Part shown: positions 20,701 through 31,800 of the stretch, piece by piece | Layout of the letters: every line of letters begins with the position of its first letter | How positions within the stretch are numbered: the first letter of the stretch is position 1 | Assembly (NCBI RefSeq): GCF_030463565.1 | Contig: NC_134656.1 | Span: 191,001 to 255,000 of the forward strand | DNA length: 64,000 nt | Direction: 5' to 3' | Source of the DNA: Pelecanus crispus | Taxonomy: Eukaryota > Chordata > Aves > Pelecaniformes > Pelecanidae | Notes under the pieces: generated by a model | Told to the model about the DNA's origin: nothing | The model's input: only the letters and a program-made list of their open reading frames with translations | Database searches by the model: none | Position numbers and translations under genes: made by a program

Positions 20701-23700
20701 AAGAGGTGAGAATAGACACTGTTCACCCTTCAGCACCTCATTCCACAAGTGACCAAAGCAGTGACGCTAACAAAACCAGGTGCCTAGCAGGAATGCTAAA
20801 CATATGTGCCCAGCTATGCATTAAAGACATGGTCCTGCCCTTTGGTTGAAGAGAGTATCTTCCTGGGAGTCCTGTCGGGAACTGTGCAGCTTGACCAATT
20901 TTGAGGGTCTACTGAGGCGCCTCTGCTGCAGCTGGGGGTTCTTTTAACATCTGTGCGTCAGCATGTTTTCCTGAGCAACAGTCCTGGATCTAAATTGCTT
21001 TCTCTAGCCTGGAGCGTTCCTGCTGAGATCTGTGTGCACCTACCCTTCATGGTCATGCGCTCCCAGCCATGTGTGTGGGGGTAGCTGTAGATCTGTAATT
21101 TAAGAATGGAAATGCAGCTCCTTCACTGGAGTTTCAAAGCTCCAGCATAGAAGTTTGCTTTTAAAAACAGTGTAGTGTTGGGTGTAAATGTCATTGCTGC
21201 AGGTGCTTGACTGGGGTTACCAAACAATAAGCAGCGAGCAGCTCTGCTTAAGTCTCTTCATCTTCCTGCCATTAACTGACCAAACAGAGGGGGGGTTTGC
21301 ACTCTAAACTGTTGTTGAGTGCTTGGTGTTGCCTGGGAAACCTAGAAGGAAAACGAAGGGATCCTATTGTTTGTGGGTTTATCTTGCTTTTGTAACAGCT
21401 TCTGGTGAGAGCCTAAACTTTGCAAGGGAGGGAGCACAGCGTGTATGTTCCCCGCTCCCCACACCCTCTGTGCCAGTGTTGCTGTTCTTGGTCCAAGATC
21501 TGCTTGCTCCGCTGTTGTTCACCCATGTCCGCTGTGTCTGTCTGCTCTGCATCACTCCTTCAGCACTGGCAGGAGCACCATGATGGAGGATGGGCAAATC
21601 CTGCGATTTGTGTGAGTGGAACTCACCGCTCTCAGTGATGTGAGACCAATTCTCCATCACAAATTTGAAGGCTCTGATTAAAGGAGATGCAGAGGTGAGG
21701 CATAGAGATGACAAAATGGGGAAGCAGTGTTGGTATTTTGGGGAAATGGACAAAGATTGACTTTAAAGCACTGAAGCGCAGCCATCCTGTTGGCCAGAGC
21801 TGTTTTTCTCAGCTCTCTTCCCCTATTCATTGCACTTCTTGAGTCTTCCAGAAGCACTTCTGTTCTCTACATTTGGAAAAGCAACAAGTTAGGGATGGAA
21901 TGTCTGTGATGAATGCTTTCCTATCGCTTTTTGACCTTCCCTGCTGCTTGTTCCACTCTTGTGCTTGTTACTTTCACTGACTGCTGTGTCTGCAAGGCTC
22001 CTCTGTACTCCAGAGCTTCACCAGGCCTCAGCTGTGTTGGCTCTGAGGCTGACCTGGTGAGGACTTCTGGTGGAGAGTGTCATATGGTGCAGGGCAGAGC
22101 ACTCGTTCTTGGCTGCTTTAGTCCTCGCTCTTGGCAAGAAATGTTTTAGAAACAAAGTGGGAGCACTGGCTGTATGGAGAGCCACAGGAAAGCCCATTTG
22201 AATGACTCCCTGAGAGCCTGAGAAGTCTTGGTGCTCCAGCTCTGCCCTGAAGCTCTCAGAGCAAATCTTGATTGCTTGCAGTTAGATGTACCTGATTTTG
22301 CAGGCTCAGCTAGTGCAAGCAGCGAGTTTAGTGTAGGAGATCAGTGAGCAAAGTAAAAAGGCTTTGGTAGGGGTCCATGCAGGAACTGACAAGAAGGAAG
22401 GGTAAAAGCTTTGTGATTCTTTGGGAAAATGGCAGCATTCCTCTCTAAGCAACTCCACTGGGCATGGTGTGGGGCTCCTTTCTGTCCACGTATTCCCTGG
22501 CTCCCCTCCCCAGAAGCCTCAGGGGCTGAGGGGATGAGTCCTAGGTGAGAAGTCACTACCTACCTCCTAAGGTCAATTCCTGGAATAGGTCTCTAAAGGA
22601 AGTTGGTGGGCCTTATCCTCACTTTTGCTGAAATTGTAGTCCTGCCTTCAAGCTGAGTCACCCTGCACCTGGATGTGCCTCGCTCAGGAGCAGGATTGGA
22701 GTGCTGGGTGGCTTCTAGGGAATATGGCAGAGTTGTGGGCAAGCTCAGGAGGGGTGGGGTGGGGTGAGACTGTGCTGGTGCAGGGTAGTGCAGCAGAGCG
22801 CTCAAGCAGCAGCACAGCTTGACTGTTGAACACTGTCCGTCTCACTTGAATGGGCACTAACGTTTAGTGAAAGGAAGAAAGAACCCCTGCCCACCCTCTT
22901 TCATATAAGGAAAAAACGCTACTGTGCACTGAAAATGCCAGAAACAGAAAAAGAGGCCAGGATGAAGGACTTAAAGGAGGAGACAGGAGTGCTGCAGCAA
23001 TGGCACAAAGAAAATGAGAAAGCATAATCTTGTAGCGATAGCAGTGAAGTGCAGACTCGAGGCATGAAGAGGTAGGGTTGGAGTCTACAGAGGAGATAGG
23101 ATGGAAGTATGGAGGGGATGGTGGTGGGGAGTGGGAGCTGGGAGTGCCAGCAGAATCCTGTTTGCCTCTGGAAATAACCCTGGGGGGCTGTGCAGCTCTT
23201 CGGCCTTGTGCAGACGTAGTCAAGGCCTCCTGTCGTTGCTGAACCTGTTTCAGACTTGGAGCAATGCAGTGGGCTTGGGATTGGAAACAGTGGGTGGACC
23301 TAGCCCTGTGCCAGGGCTGTGAGGTTTCCTGCCTTTAAGAGGTCCCCTTGTCTGTGCCACGGTGTGGTCTCTGCAGTTGTCTGAGAGGAGCGATGAAGCT
23401 CACTGGTCGTGCAAACTGTTTTCTGACAAACCCCGAGTCAGGGGCTGCTTTAGCGGGTGGGAGAGGTAGTTTTCTGTACAGTCAATCATTGTGTGGCACA
23501 GTTTGGTTCTGCCTCCCTTCCTCAGAGGAAGAGTGTGAAGGCTGAACGTGCTGGAACCACTCTTGAGCACTGGCCGTGTTGGGGAGACCTGCGTGTGCGT
23601 GCAGCAGCACAGACACACGAGCCCCTTTGCTGGGGAGAGCACACACATGCATGTTTGTACTGTGCGGGCCTTCCCCCACACAGCCATACACAGGAAATAG

Positions 23701-25463
23701 AGGGCTGTGATTGAATATTGATGGTGTTTGAACTAATTAACCAGCGGAAGCAAAGCTGAATGAATCTCAGAGATGCTGCGCTGCTTCCGCAAACTCTTCT
23801 TGCCTGTAAGACCAGGTGTTTACAGTATGCTGATTTTGCCCCCCTACCCATTCCCCTGGGAGACCTCTTCATTTGAAGAACAGATGCTTGGCTTCCTGCT
23901 GAAATTGCAATACAGTAGACATCCTGAGGGCAAAGAGAAAGTGTCCCTGCAAACCCCTCTGCACTCCTCCAGTCCTCTGCCCAGCAAACAAGGTATCATC
24001 AACAAGCTTGCTGTGAGAAAGCCAGCCTGGCTCCAAAACACAGGAGTAGCAAGGCAGAGCAGCAACACAGGGCCTGGTGCCCAGCAGTAGGGCTGCCTCA
24101 AGCTGTGCTTCATTTCTTGTTTCAGCTGAGTATCTCTGTAGTTTTTATCACGTGGTCTGTGGTTGGTGCCTAGTGACGTGGGAAAAGGGGAGCTCAGGGT
24201 GCAGGCGGCTAGGTTACCACCCAACCTGGGGCTGTCAAGGGCTCACATTCATCTGCGATCTTTGCAGTGGCAAATAATTGCCACTAAGTCTATACCCCTG
24301 CTTCTGCACTGAGGCTCTTTTTTTCCATCACTAAGGAATGCAGGTTTTGATGTTCACAGCCTTGGATCTCTGCAGTCCAAGGAAGCTGAAAGAACCTTTC
24401 CTTGTAGTCTGCACCCTGTACTTGGAAATGGCTTTCTGGAGTCATGCTAACCTGAGAGGTTCTGTGTCATGCAGTTGCTTGGGGAGTCATATTTTGGGGG
24501 GTGAACTGTTTGTCTTGCTTTGCATTAGGAAAGGTGATGCAGCCAAAACTGAGCTGTGTGTGGGACTTAGGAGAGTGGAGTTGTTTGTGATGGTATTTCC
24601 TGCTGAGGGACCAGCTGTGCTGAGTGCAGTTAAGCCTCCTGTGAGGAGTGTGCACTTCCAACAGGACAGGTAGCTGTGCCTCACCTCCCTTCTCCCAAAC
24701 TGTCGTCTTGTTGCCAGGAGGCAGAACGTCCGAATGCCTGACTGGGCCTTTGTTGCTAGTCTGGCCTCCCAGGGGAGCGGTCCGGACCTGCCCTTCCTCT
24801 GGACCTTGCCAGGAGCAAAGACTGCTGCCAGCTTCTGGCTGCTTGCCCAGCGAAAAGTAGCAGAATTGACCATGCGATTGCTAATGAAAATCACAAGCAG
24901 GAAGATGCAGCCAAGCCCTGTAATTGCACTAATTGGAGCCATCGTCATGAACATGCTAAGAGCCGCTCTTCTGGTCTCAGCCTAGTAATTCTTCTAACTT
25001 CATGTTTCAGCATCTCCTCCACCACCCTGCACAAGGCAGACCCACCTGCTGTGTGGACATAATTCACTGTATAAAGGGAGCTGAAAGGTATTATGTCCCT
25101 TGTCCTGTGGAGCTGCTGCTTTGTTTCTAGATGTTGAAGGTCTTCAGTGGAACTCCCCAGGGAGAGCGAGGTGGAGCTGGTGCCAGGTGTTGGAGCCTAC
25201 GTGCTGCGCAGCACTTTGGTTGCAGCCTTGAATTCTCCCTCTGTGTCAGAAGACGAGATGGATCAGCCTTGGCCAAGCAGGAGCTTCCTGGAATCTGAAA
25301 GTATGGGAGTGGGGAAGCAAGTGTTCAGCTGTCCTGAATGGCAGGGTCCGGGGGGGCAGCCAAGTGTGTGTTGGGAGGGGATGTGATGCAAGCAGCTGAC
25401 ATTTTGCCTCATCCTGCCCTGTGAGTTTGGAGCTAAGAGACTCTTTCTCCTCCTATGTTGAGT
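17767..25463. other. Intergenic, no gene recognised
   Basis: Nearly 7.7 kb of unique sequence of mixed composition. Short open frames occur on both strands (for example 18255-18440 and 24487-24954, minus), but none gave a recognisable domain or a consistent exon chain. No tRNA, CRISPR or long tandem repeat was seen. Confidence 0.5.
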
Positions 25464-26110
25464 TAGAGATCACAGGATAATTCAGGTGGGAAGGGACCTC
25501 AGCGGTTTCTACACTGGCAGGATCGACTGTGAGATCAAACCAGGTTGCTCAGGGCTTCATCTGGGCAGGTATTGAAAACCTCTAAGGTGGGAGACTGCAT
25601 AGCCTTTCTGGACCCCTGCTTCAATGCTTGACTGTCCTCACGAGGAAGAGGTTTTTCCTTATCTAGTCTGAACATGTCTTTATAGTTATGCCCATTGTCT
25701 CTCATCCTCCCACTGATAAGAGCCTGGCTCTGTCTTCTCAGATAACTTCCTTGTAGGTACTAAGAGATTGCTGTGAGGTCCCCCTGAAACCATCTCTTCT
25801 CCAAGCTGAACAAGCCTCCTTCACTCTGCCTTTCCTTACAGGACAAGCACTTCAAGCCCTGAGTACCTTGGTGGTCCTTTACTGAACTCCTACTAATTTG
25901 TCCATGTCTTTCCTGTATTGGGGGCAGAAACTGCATGCAGTATTACTTCATGGGGACTAACAAGTACTTGCATAAAGGGATAGTCACTTCCCTTGATCTA
26001 CTGACTGTGTTCCTCTAATACAGTGTAGGATGCTGCTAGCTGCTTTTACTGCCAGTGCACACAATGTTCAGTGTGCTGTCTACCGAGATGCCCAGGTTCT
26101 TTTCAGATGA
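25464..26110 (-). mobile_element. Long CR1 fragment
   Basis: Reversed CR1 of about 650 bp. The plus strand starts agatcacaggataattcagg and proceeds through the gttgctcagggctt block, the gaggaagaggtttttcctt block and the section on tctcatcctcccactgat, into the downstream segment ending near the ctaccgagatgcccaggttc motif. Diverged and without an intact reverse-transcriptase frame. The left end on the plus strand is the CR1 3' end; the right boundary is approximate. Confidence 0.88.
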
Positions 26111-26855
26111 AGAGTGGCAGAGCCAAGGGTGATCCTGGAGGCACTTGGGCACAGCCCTAGGGTGCCCCAATACATGTTTCAGTCTACTGCCTTGGCACGG
26201 ACACTGCAGGGGTGTTTCCCCCAGAGGGAGGAGCTGCAGCCTGCTTGTGAATCTTCAGTAATCCAAGCCCCAGGTGCTGACGTTTGGTGTCCACAGAGTG
26301 TCTCAGCTTTGAGGTAGGTCAGGAATGAAGATCCTGGGCTCTAGAAACCAGGTTGTGGGAAAAACAGGGACTGGAGAGCCCAATGATCTTGAAGACTCTG
26401 AGCCCCCTAGGAAGGAAAGAAAATGGGCATGGTTTTAGAAACTTGAGGTTTTAGAGGATTTGACTTGCAATTCTTGGTAAGTTAGGGCTGGCGACATTGG
26501 ACACAGGAGGGTTTGGCTGCAAGACCGTACGGTGCACTGCTCTGTCACTGTGCTAGCAGGGCTGATGGTTGGTTGTTCATGAGACAGGTGCAGGCTGGTC
26601 TTGCTAGTAAGCTCTGCAGGCAGGGACTACACCCAAGTTTTAGGTTATGTACAGCAGGTCGTGAACCTCCTCTTGGCCTCTGTATATCCTGTGGAGATAG
26701 ATACTGCTCCTGCCCAGCACTCTCTCTGCCAGAGTAATTTCCTGTGGGAGAATGAATCTTGCAAACCTAGGGTAGCTTCTGCCCTGGGACACAGGTCTTT
26801 GACTTACATCTGATGCTGCTAAAGTTCTCCTCGCGTGCCCTGTCTCTCCCTGGGC

Positions 26856-27304
26856 GCTTGTCCTTAGCCTGCCAGTGCCTCCCTCAGTGGTCATAACATC
26901 TGACCCCACATCTGCAGGGTGGGGGTGGATTCCCCTGATAGCTCTGATACTCCTGTACGTCTGTTATCTTTGATTCATTCAGCAGTCTCACTCTTCCAGC
27001 CATACTTGGATCAGAGGCTGCAGCTGCACTCCCCAGCCATTGGTGTGGCCAGGGGAGGCAATTACGCACCGGCAGTCCGATGGACTTTGGTGTGGGCGGT
27101 AGGAACAGTGCAAGGAGAGAAGACCACATGTGGGGAGAGGGCTTGGGGGAATATTCTTGATATCTCTCCTTGCACCAGCCTCGCAGGGAAGGGAGGCATT
27201 GCCGCAGCTAGTGGTGACCCTGGCCAAGCCAGCCGCCATCCCACGTAGTAGAGCTGCCTGTTGTGGGTTTGGGCAGAGGCAGGCCCAAACTGGGAAGTGC
27301 TGAC
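26856..27304 (+). repeat. 449-bp duplicated segment, copy A
   Basis: Direct repeat of 28362-28810 at a spacing of exactly 1506 bp. By eye there are two substitutions in 449 bp (26908 A vs G; 27114 G vs T) and no indel. Flanks differ immediately outside both ends. It contains no recognised gene or transposon. Confidence 0.95.
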
Positions 27305-27487
27305 ATTCCTAGGTCTGTCCCCAGGTGCCAGGTGAGACCAGTGGCTGCTTGTAGACCTGGGATGCATGCGGTTATTCCTGCTGCAGTCCAGTCACCTGTG
27401 GACATCATGCAGAGAAGCTCCCTGTTTCTTGCAGGCGTCAAGGATGCCTCCTTATGCAGTACTGTCTGCATAAGCTTGTGCCCACAG

Positions 27488-27955
27488 TTTCATAGATTTT
27501 TAAGGCCTGAAGTGACCATTCATTTATCTAGTGCCCCTGTGTAACTCTGAGTAAGAAATACCATTATTCTGTTTTGCCTGTAATGAACCCAGTGTCTCTC
27601 AGCTGATGTATTTTCCATGACAGGGTAGAGGATGCGAGGAGGCAGAGCAGATGGCACTTCTCAGGTAGCATGGCACGGTGCCGTGTTTCCTATTTACACT
27701 TTGCTTGACTGTAGGCTCCAGCCTCCTTTATTAACAAAGTTAAAGAGCTCTTTCACACCAAGTATTTTTCTCTGTGAAGTGCTTATAATCAAATCACCTC
27801 TCAGGCTCCCTTTCTGGTGAGATAACAGACTGAACTCTTTCATTCTGTCCCTGGCAAGTGTTTTCTCTAGCCTCCAAATCGCATTTGTAATTATTCTGTG
27901 CATCCTCCATTTTTTCAAAATCCTTTTAGAGATGTGGGCACCATATCTGACTGGC
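27488..27955 (-). mobile_element. Old CR1-like fragment between the duplicated copies
   Basis: The plus strand resembles a reversed, strongly diverged CR1/L3-type element: tttcatagatttttaaggcc at the left and, after diverged sequence, the segment around tttcattctgtccctggcaa and gagatgtgggcaccatatctg. Middle parts are poorly alignable by eye, so the boundaries are approximate. Confidence 0.5.
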
Positions 27956-28361
27956 AGCACCATGCAGGGAGGAACCTTGCCAGCCTGCTCCCACTCCTTG
28001 CTCCCCATCCGTGTCTCTGAGCTTGCTACTAGCACATCCTCTGCTGAGGGTGTACAGGAGGCAAAGGGTGCTCTGTGTAGAGCAAAAAGGACTCCGATGT
28101 GGTCCCCTAAAAGACTAACTTCCCCTCTACTTGATGCTTGCCCAGATAGGTCAACCCTCTTCTCATCACCCACTGAGGTTCTCCCAAGGCACTGTCCCTC
28201 CAGGTCAGCAGTTACTGGAGGATAAAAGACCAAGGAGCAGCAGTTTTTTGCTGGGAACTGCACCTACTGTTGTCCTCTCTCCATCATCACAATGCTACCC
28301 CTGGATCAGCCACCTTCCTTGCTGCCACATCACCCCCAGAAAGGCAAACAAAGGGGGACTT

Positions 28362-28810
28362 GCTTGTCCTTAGCCTGCCAGTGCCTCCCTCAGTGGTCAT
28401 AACATCTGACCCCGCATCTGCAGGGTGGGGGTGGATTCCCCTGATAGCTCTGATACTCCTGTACGTCTGTTATCTTTGATTCATTCAGCAGTCTCACTCT
28501 TCCAGCCATACTTGGATCAGAGGCTGCAGCTGCACTCCCCAGCCATTGGTGTGGCCAGGGGAGGCAATTACGCACCGGCAGTCCGATGGACTTTGGTGTG
28601 GGCGGTAGGAACAGTGCAATGAGAGAAGACCACATGTGGGGAGAGGGCTTGGGGGAATATTCTTGATATCTCTCCTTGCACCAGCCTCGCAGGGAAGGGA
28701 GGCATTGCCGCAGCTAGTGGTGACCCTGGCCAAGCCAGCCGCCATCCCACGTAGTAGAGCTGCCTGTTGTGGGTTTGGGCAGAGGCAGGCCCAAACTGGG
28801 AAGTGCTGAC
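28362..28810 (+). repeat. 449-bp duplicated segment, copy B
   Basis: Second copy of 26856-27304 in the same orientation. The 1057-bp spacer (27305-28361) is not itself repeated, so the structure is S-spacer-S rather than a simple two-unit tandem. Confidence 0.95.
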
Positions 28811-31800
28811 TTGCTGGCTCACGTGAAGATTTGGGGGGTATGCAGCTAGAGGGTGCGAATGCAAGAACTTGCCCTGTTTAGGCAACAAGAGGGTTTGCTG
28901 CGGCACAGAGCTGTCCTACAAGACCCACACTAGCATAAGTAGCCCTACCATCTCATCTTGTGCTTTCCAGCCTAGCAGAGCTGGGTAATTGCTTTATCTA
29001 TCAGAGCTCCTTGCATTAACAGGCAGTAATTGGCACCTGTGTTAAAGAGCCTGGTTTCAGTTACTGCTGAATGCAGCTCAAACTCCAGAGCTGGGAGATT
29101 ATGTGGAGGAGGAGCAGTAATGCTCATGTTTACTCTCTGTCTTTCCACCAGGTGTTCCTCTTCCCCCAGGGATGGAGCATTTTTTGCATTTCTTGCTTGT
29201 GCTTTGAATCTGCAAAACCACCAGCAAGGGCTGCACAGGAAAGCATAAAGGTGTGCCTCTCAGGAGCAGAGAGAACAGGCATAGCTGGCACAGTGCTCAA
29301 CTCTGTTCTTCCTCACGTGGATGTTTCTTATAGAAGCCTCTACTACTAATCCTACACTGAATGGTGGGGTAGCAAGGTGTGGGAGGGAATTGGTCTTTGT
29401 AGATGTAGATGTTCCCCCAGCCCCATGCAACAACAGTCGTGGGAGCTTTCCTAGACTCTCCCCTCAGCTATACATCTCTTTGGCTTCCACTGCATCAGCA
29501 CTCCCTTCTGTGCTGGGCCCAGCCCCCTTCTGCTGCCATTCATCATTTCTGAGCCAATAAATTACAGCACCATTAAAATGCACAGGGAATTGTTTTCTGT
29601 GTTTTAGAGCCATGAGCCCTTGAATTTCCATTTGTTTAGTGGGTGATGAATGGACAGTCATGGTTGGTGCTGGAGCCATGCAGAGGGGTGGGAGAGCTCT
29701 GACTACCTAGCGACTAGTGCTCCCTCCTGCAAGCTTTGCACTGGGGGCCTTACTGGTTGTACTACAGAAGCAGGGCTGGGAGTCTTGGGCCCTTCGGCTG
29801 CCTGGAGGAGGGTTCAGATAGTGGGTAGGAGTCCTAACATCAGGAAACGGGGATAAATGGAAATCCTTAGCACAGAGTGAGGGCAGTGGAAGGAGGAAGA
29901 GGGCTGGGGTGGGTGTCGGAAGGGCAGAGGACTGGCTACAGGCATCTGGGGAAAGACTGTGCTGGCATCCAAGGAATGCTGTAGCTTAGTGTCTTCCCAG
30001 TCGTGGGAGAAGTCCTGCTTGATGCTGGAAGTTAGATGGCTCTTGTAAGATAGGCATTGCTAATAGCGAGGTCCAGGACTGCTGGGAACAGAACAGGCAG
30101 CAACCATCCTTGGGGAGGCTGAACCTGAGCAATCCCAGCATGGAGTGATGGGGGAAGACACAACATGTTCGAGATGGCAGCTGTTGCTCAGTCCTGAGAA
30201 TGGCCCTCCTGAAGACAGTGAGGTTATTTACCACTGATCCGTGTGTTTCTGTGCCAGTCACTCCCTCTTCAGCCAATGCACTCTTTGCTGCATCTGTGCA
30301 GCTTTTGCTTTTCTCCTCCCCAGTAACCTGGAGGCAAAGGCTGCACCTGCACCACAATGCTTAACCTGTGGAGATGCGGGGCACATGGTGGGCTTATGAG
30401 GGGCATGGCCATCACTGCATGGTTTGCTTCCTTCTTTATGTGCCTGTGTTCTTGCAAATGTAGTTTTAAGTCAGTCTTGTAGCACTTTGGACCTGTGTAA
30501 TGGTTTTAACACTGGATGTAAGCTTCACTGCATGGCTTTTGTCCCATAGTTGAGTTTCAGAGTCCTGCCTTGAGCAATAATAAATTCCTGATCTAAGCTG
30601 CTCTGCCTGCGCTACTGATGCATTTTATTTTTTCCCCTCTTCCCTGCCTCTTCAGGCTGCAGGCCACTTGGAAAAGCCTGTGAGAGACCCCCAGCTCTGT
30701 TCTCCTGCTCTAGGGCATAGTGCAGCAGCCATTCCGCTGCCCTGTACCTCCAGCACTTGTGTAAGTGGCAGGAGTAGGCACAGAAGGAGTTAAATAGCGC
30801 TGGAAAAATTGGTATTTAATCCATTGCTGTCCCTTCTAGCAAACCTAGATGGGAAAATGCCTCCCTTTTGGAAATAGTGCCTCTCGGAAATGGAAATGCA
30901 GGATGGCTGGGGATTAGGGTGCCTATCACTGGAAATGGGTTTCTTATCGTCTCTCTGAGCTGAATTGGTGGGACAGCCTCTGAAAATTGAATTGCCTTCC
31001 TTGTTTCTGTCTCTGCCATTGCGTTTCTCCTGTGCTCTAGCTTTGCACCCGCCTTCCCATGTCCCCATCCTCAGCAGAGCAGGGGTTGCCTCCGAGAGGG
31101 TGCGTGTCTGTGGAGAGGGACTGCCCAGCTGGGAGGTGGGCAGGGCTGCCGACATCTGGGAAGATCCATCCTTTGGATTCTCAAGGCCAGGAGGATGTAG
31201 GCCCTCTTTCCAAGCTTCCCTCTGACCTTGCAAGGACAGTGGTGGCGTGGCAGAGCCCGGTTTAGGGCAGCATGAGTGAAGGTATGAAATGATCGGAAGA
31301 CATCAGGCACAACTGGAAATGGGAGCTGGTGATGAGGAACTGGGGGCGGGGCAGGGGGGAGGCAGAGGGGAAGATGAGCGCAGCTGGAACAGATCGAGGA
31401 GAGACCAGGTTGAGCACATCAGAGCAGGAATGAGAATGACTCTCCGTGAGTCTAGGAGCAGCCTGAGCCCTGGGTCTTTGCTGTGCCAGGTGGAGACATC
31501 GCTCTCCCATCAGCGCTCAGGCTCTGTCCTGGGATGGCCAAGGTGGCTCTTTCGGTTCCTCCTCACAGTCTCTGTTTGTGGTTTGAAACTTCCCAGACCA
31601 CAAGCACCAGCTGATCTGTACCCAGCTCTGCGTTAGCCCCAGGTCCACCACTCCCCAGGCCCAGAGCAGGTTGGGCTGAACGCAGGTTGAACGCTTTCTC
31701 ACTGTGCGGACTGCGGACCACAGCCAGGGGTCTGGGTGTGCTGGCTGGGGGTGTCCAGGCATAGTGCCAGGGATTTCTTTTAAGGTTTTTGTTTCCAGGT

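Noticed and set aside
24487..24954. A minus-strand frame starting with a transmembrane-like stretch
   Set aside because: The hydrophobic segment is short, the rest is compositionally random, and the opposite strand is also open. No promoter or splice support.
26856..28810. The 449-bp direct repeats as a pair of LTRs of a compact retroelement
   Set aside because: The ends are not TG...CA, there is no target duplication, and the spacer contains an unrelated old CR1-like element rather than retroviral or primer-binding sequence.
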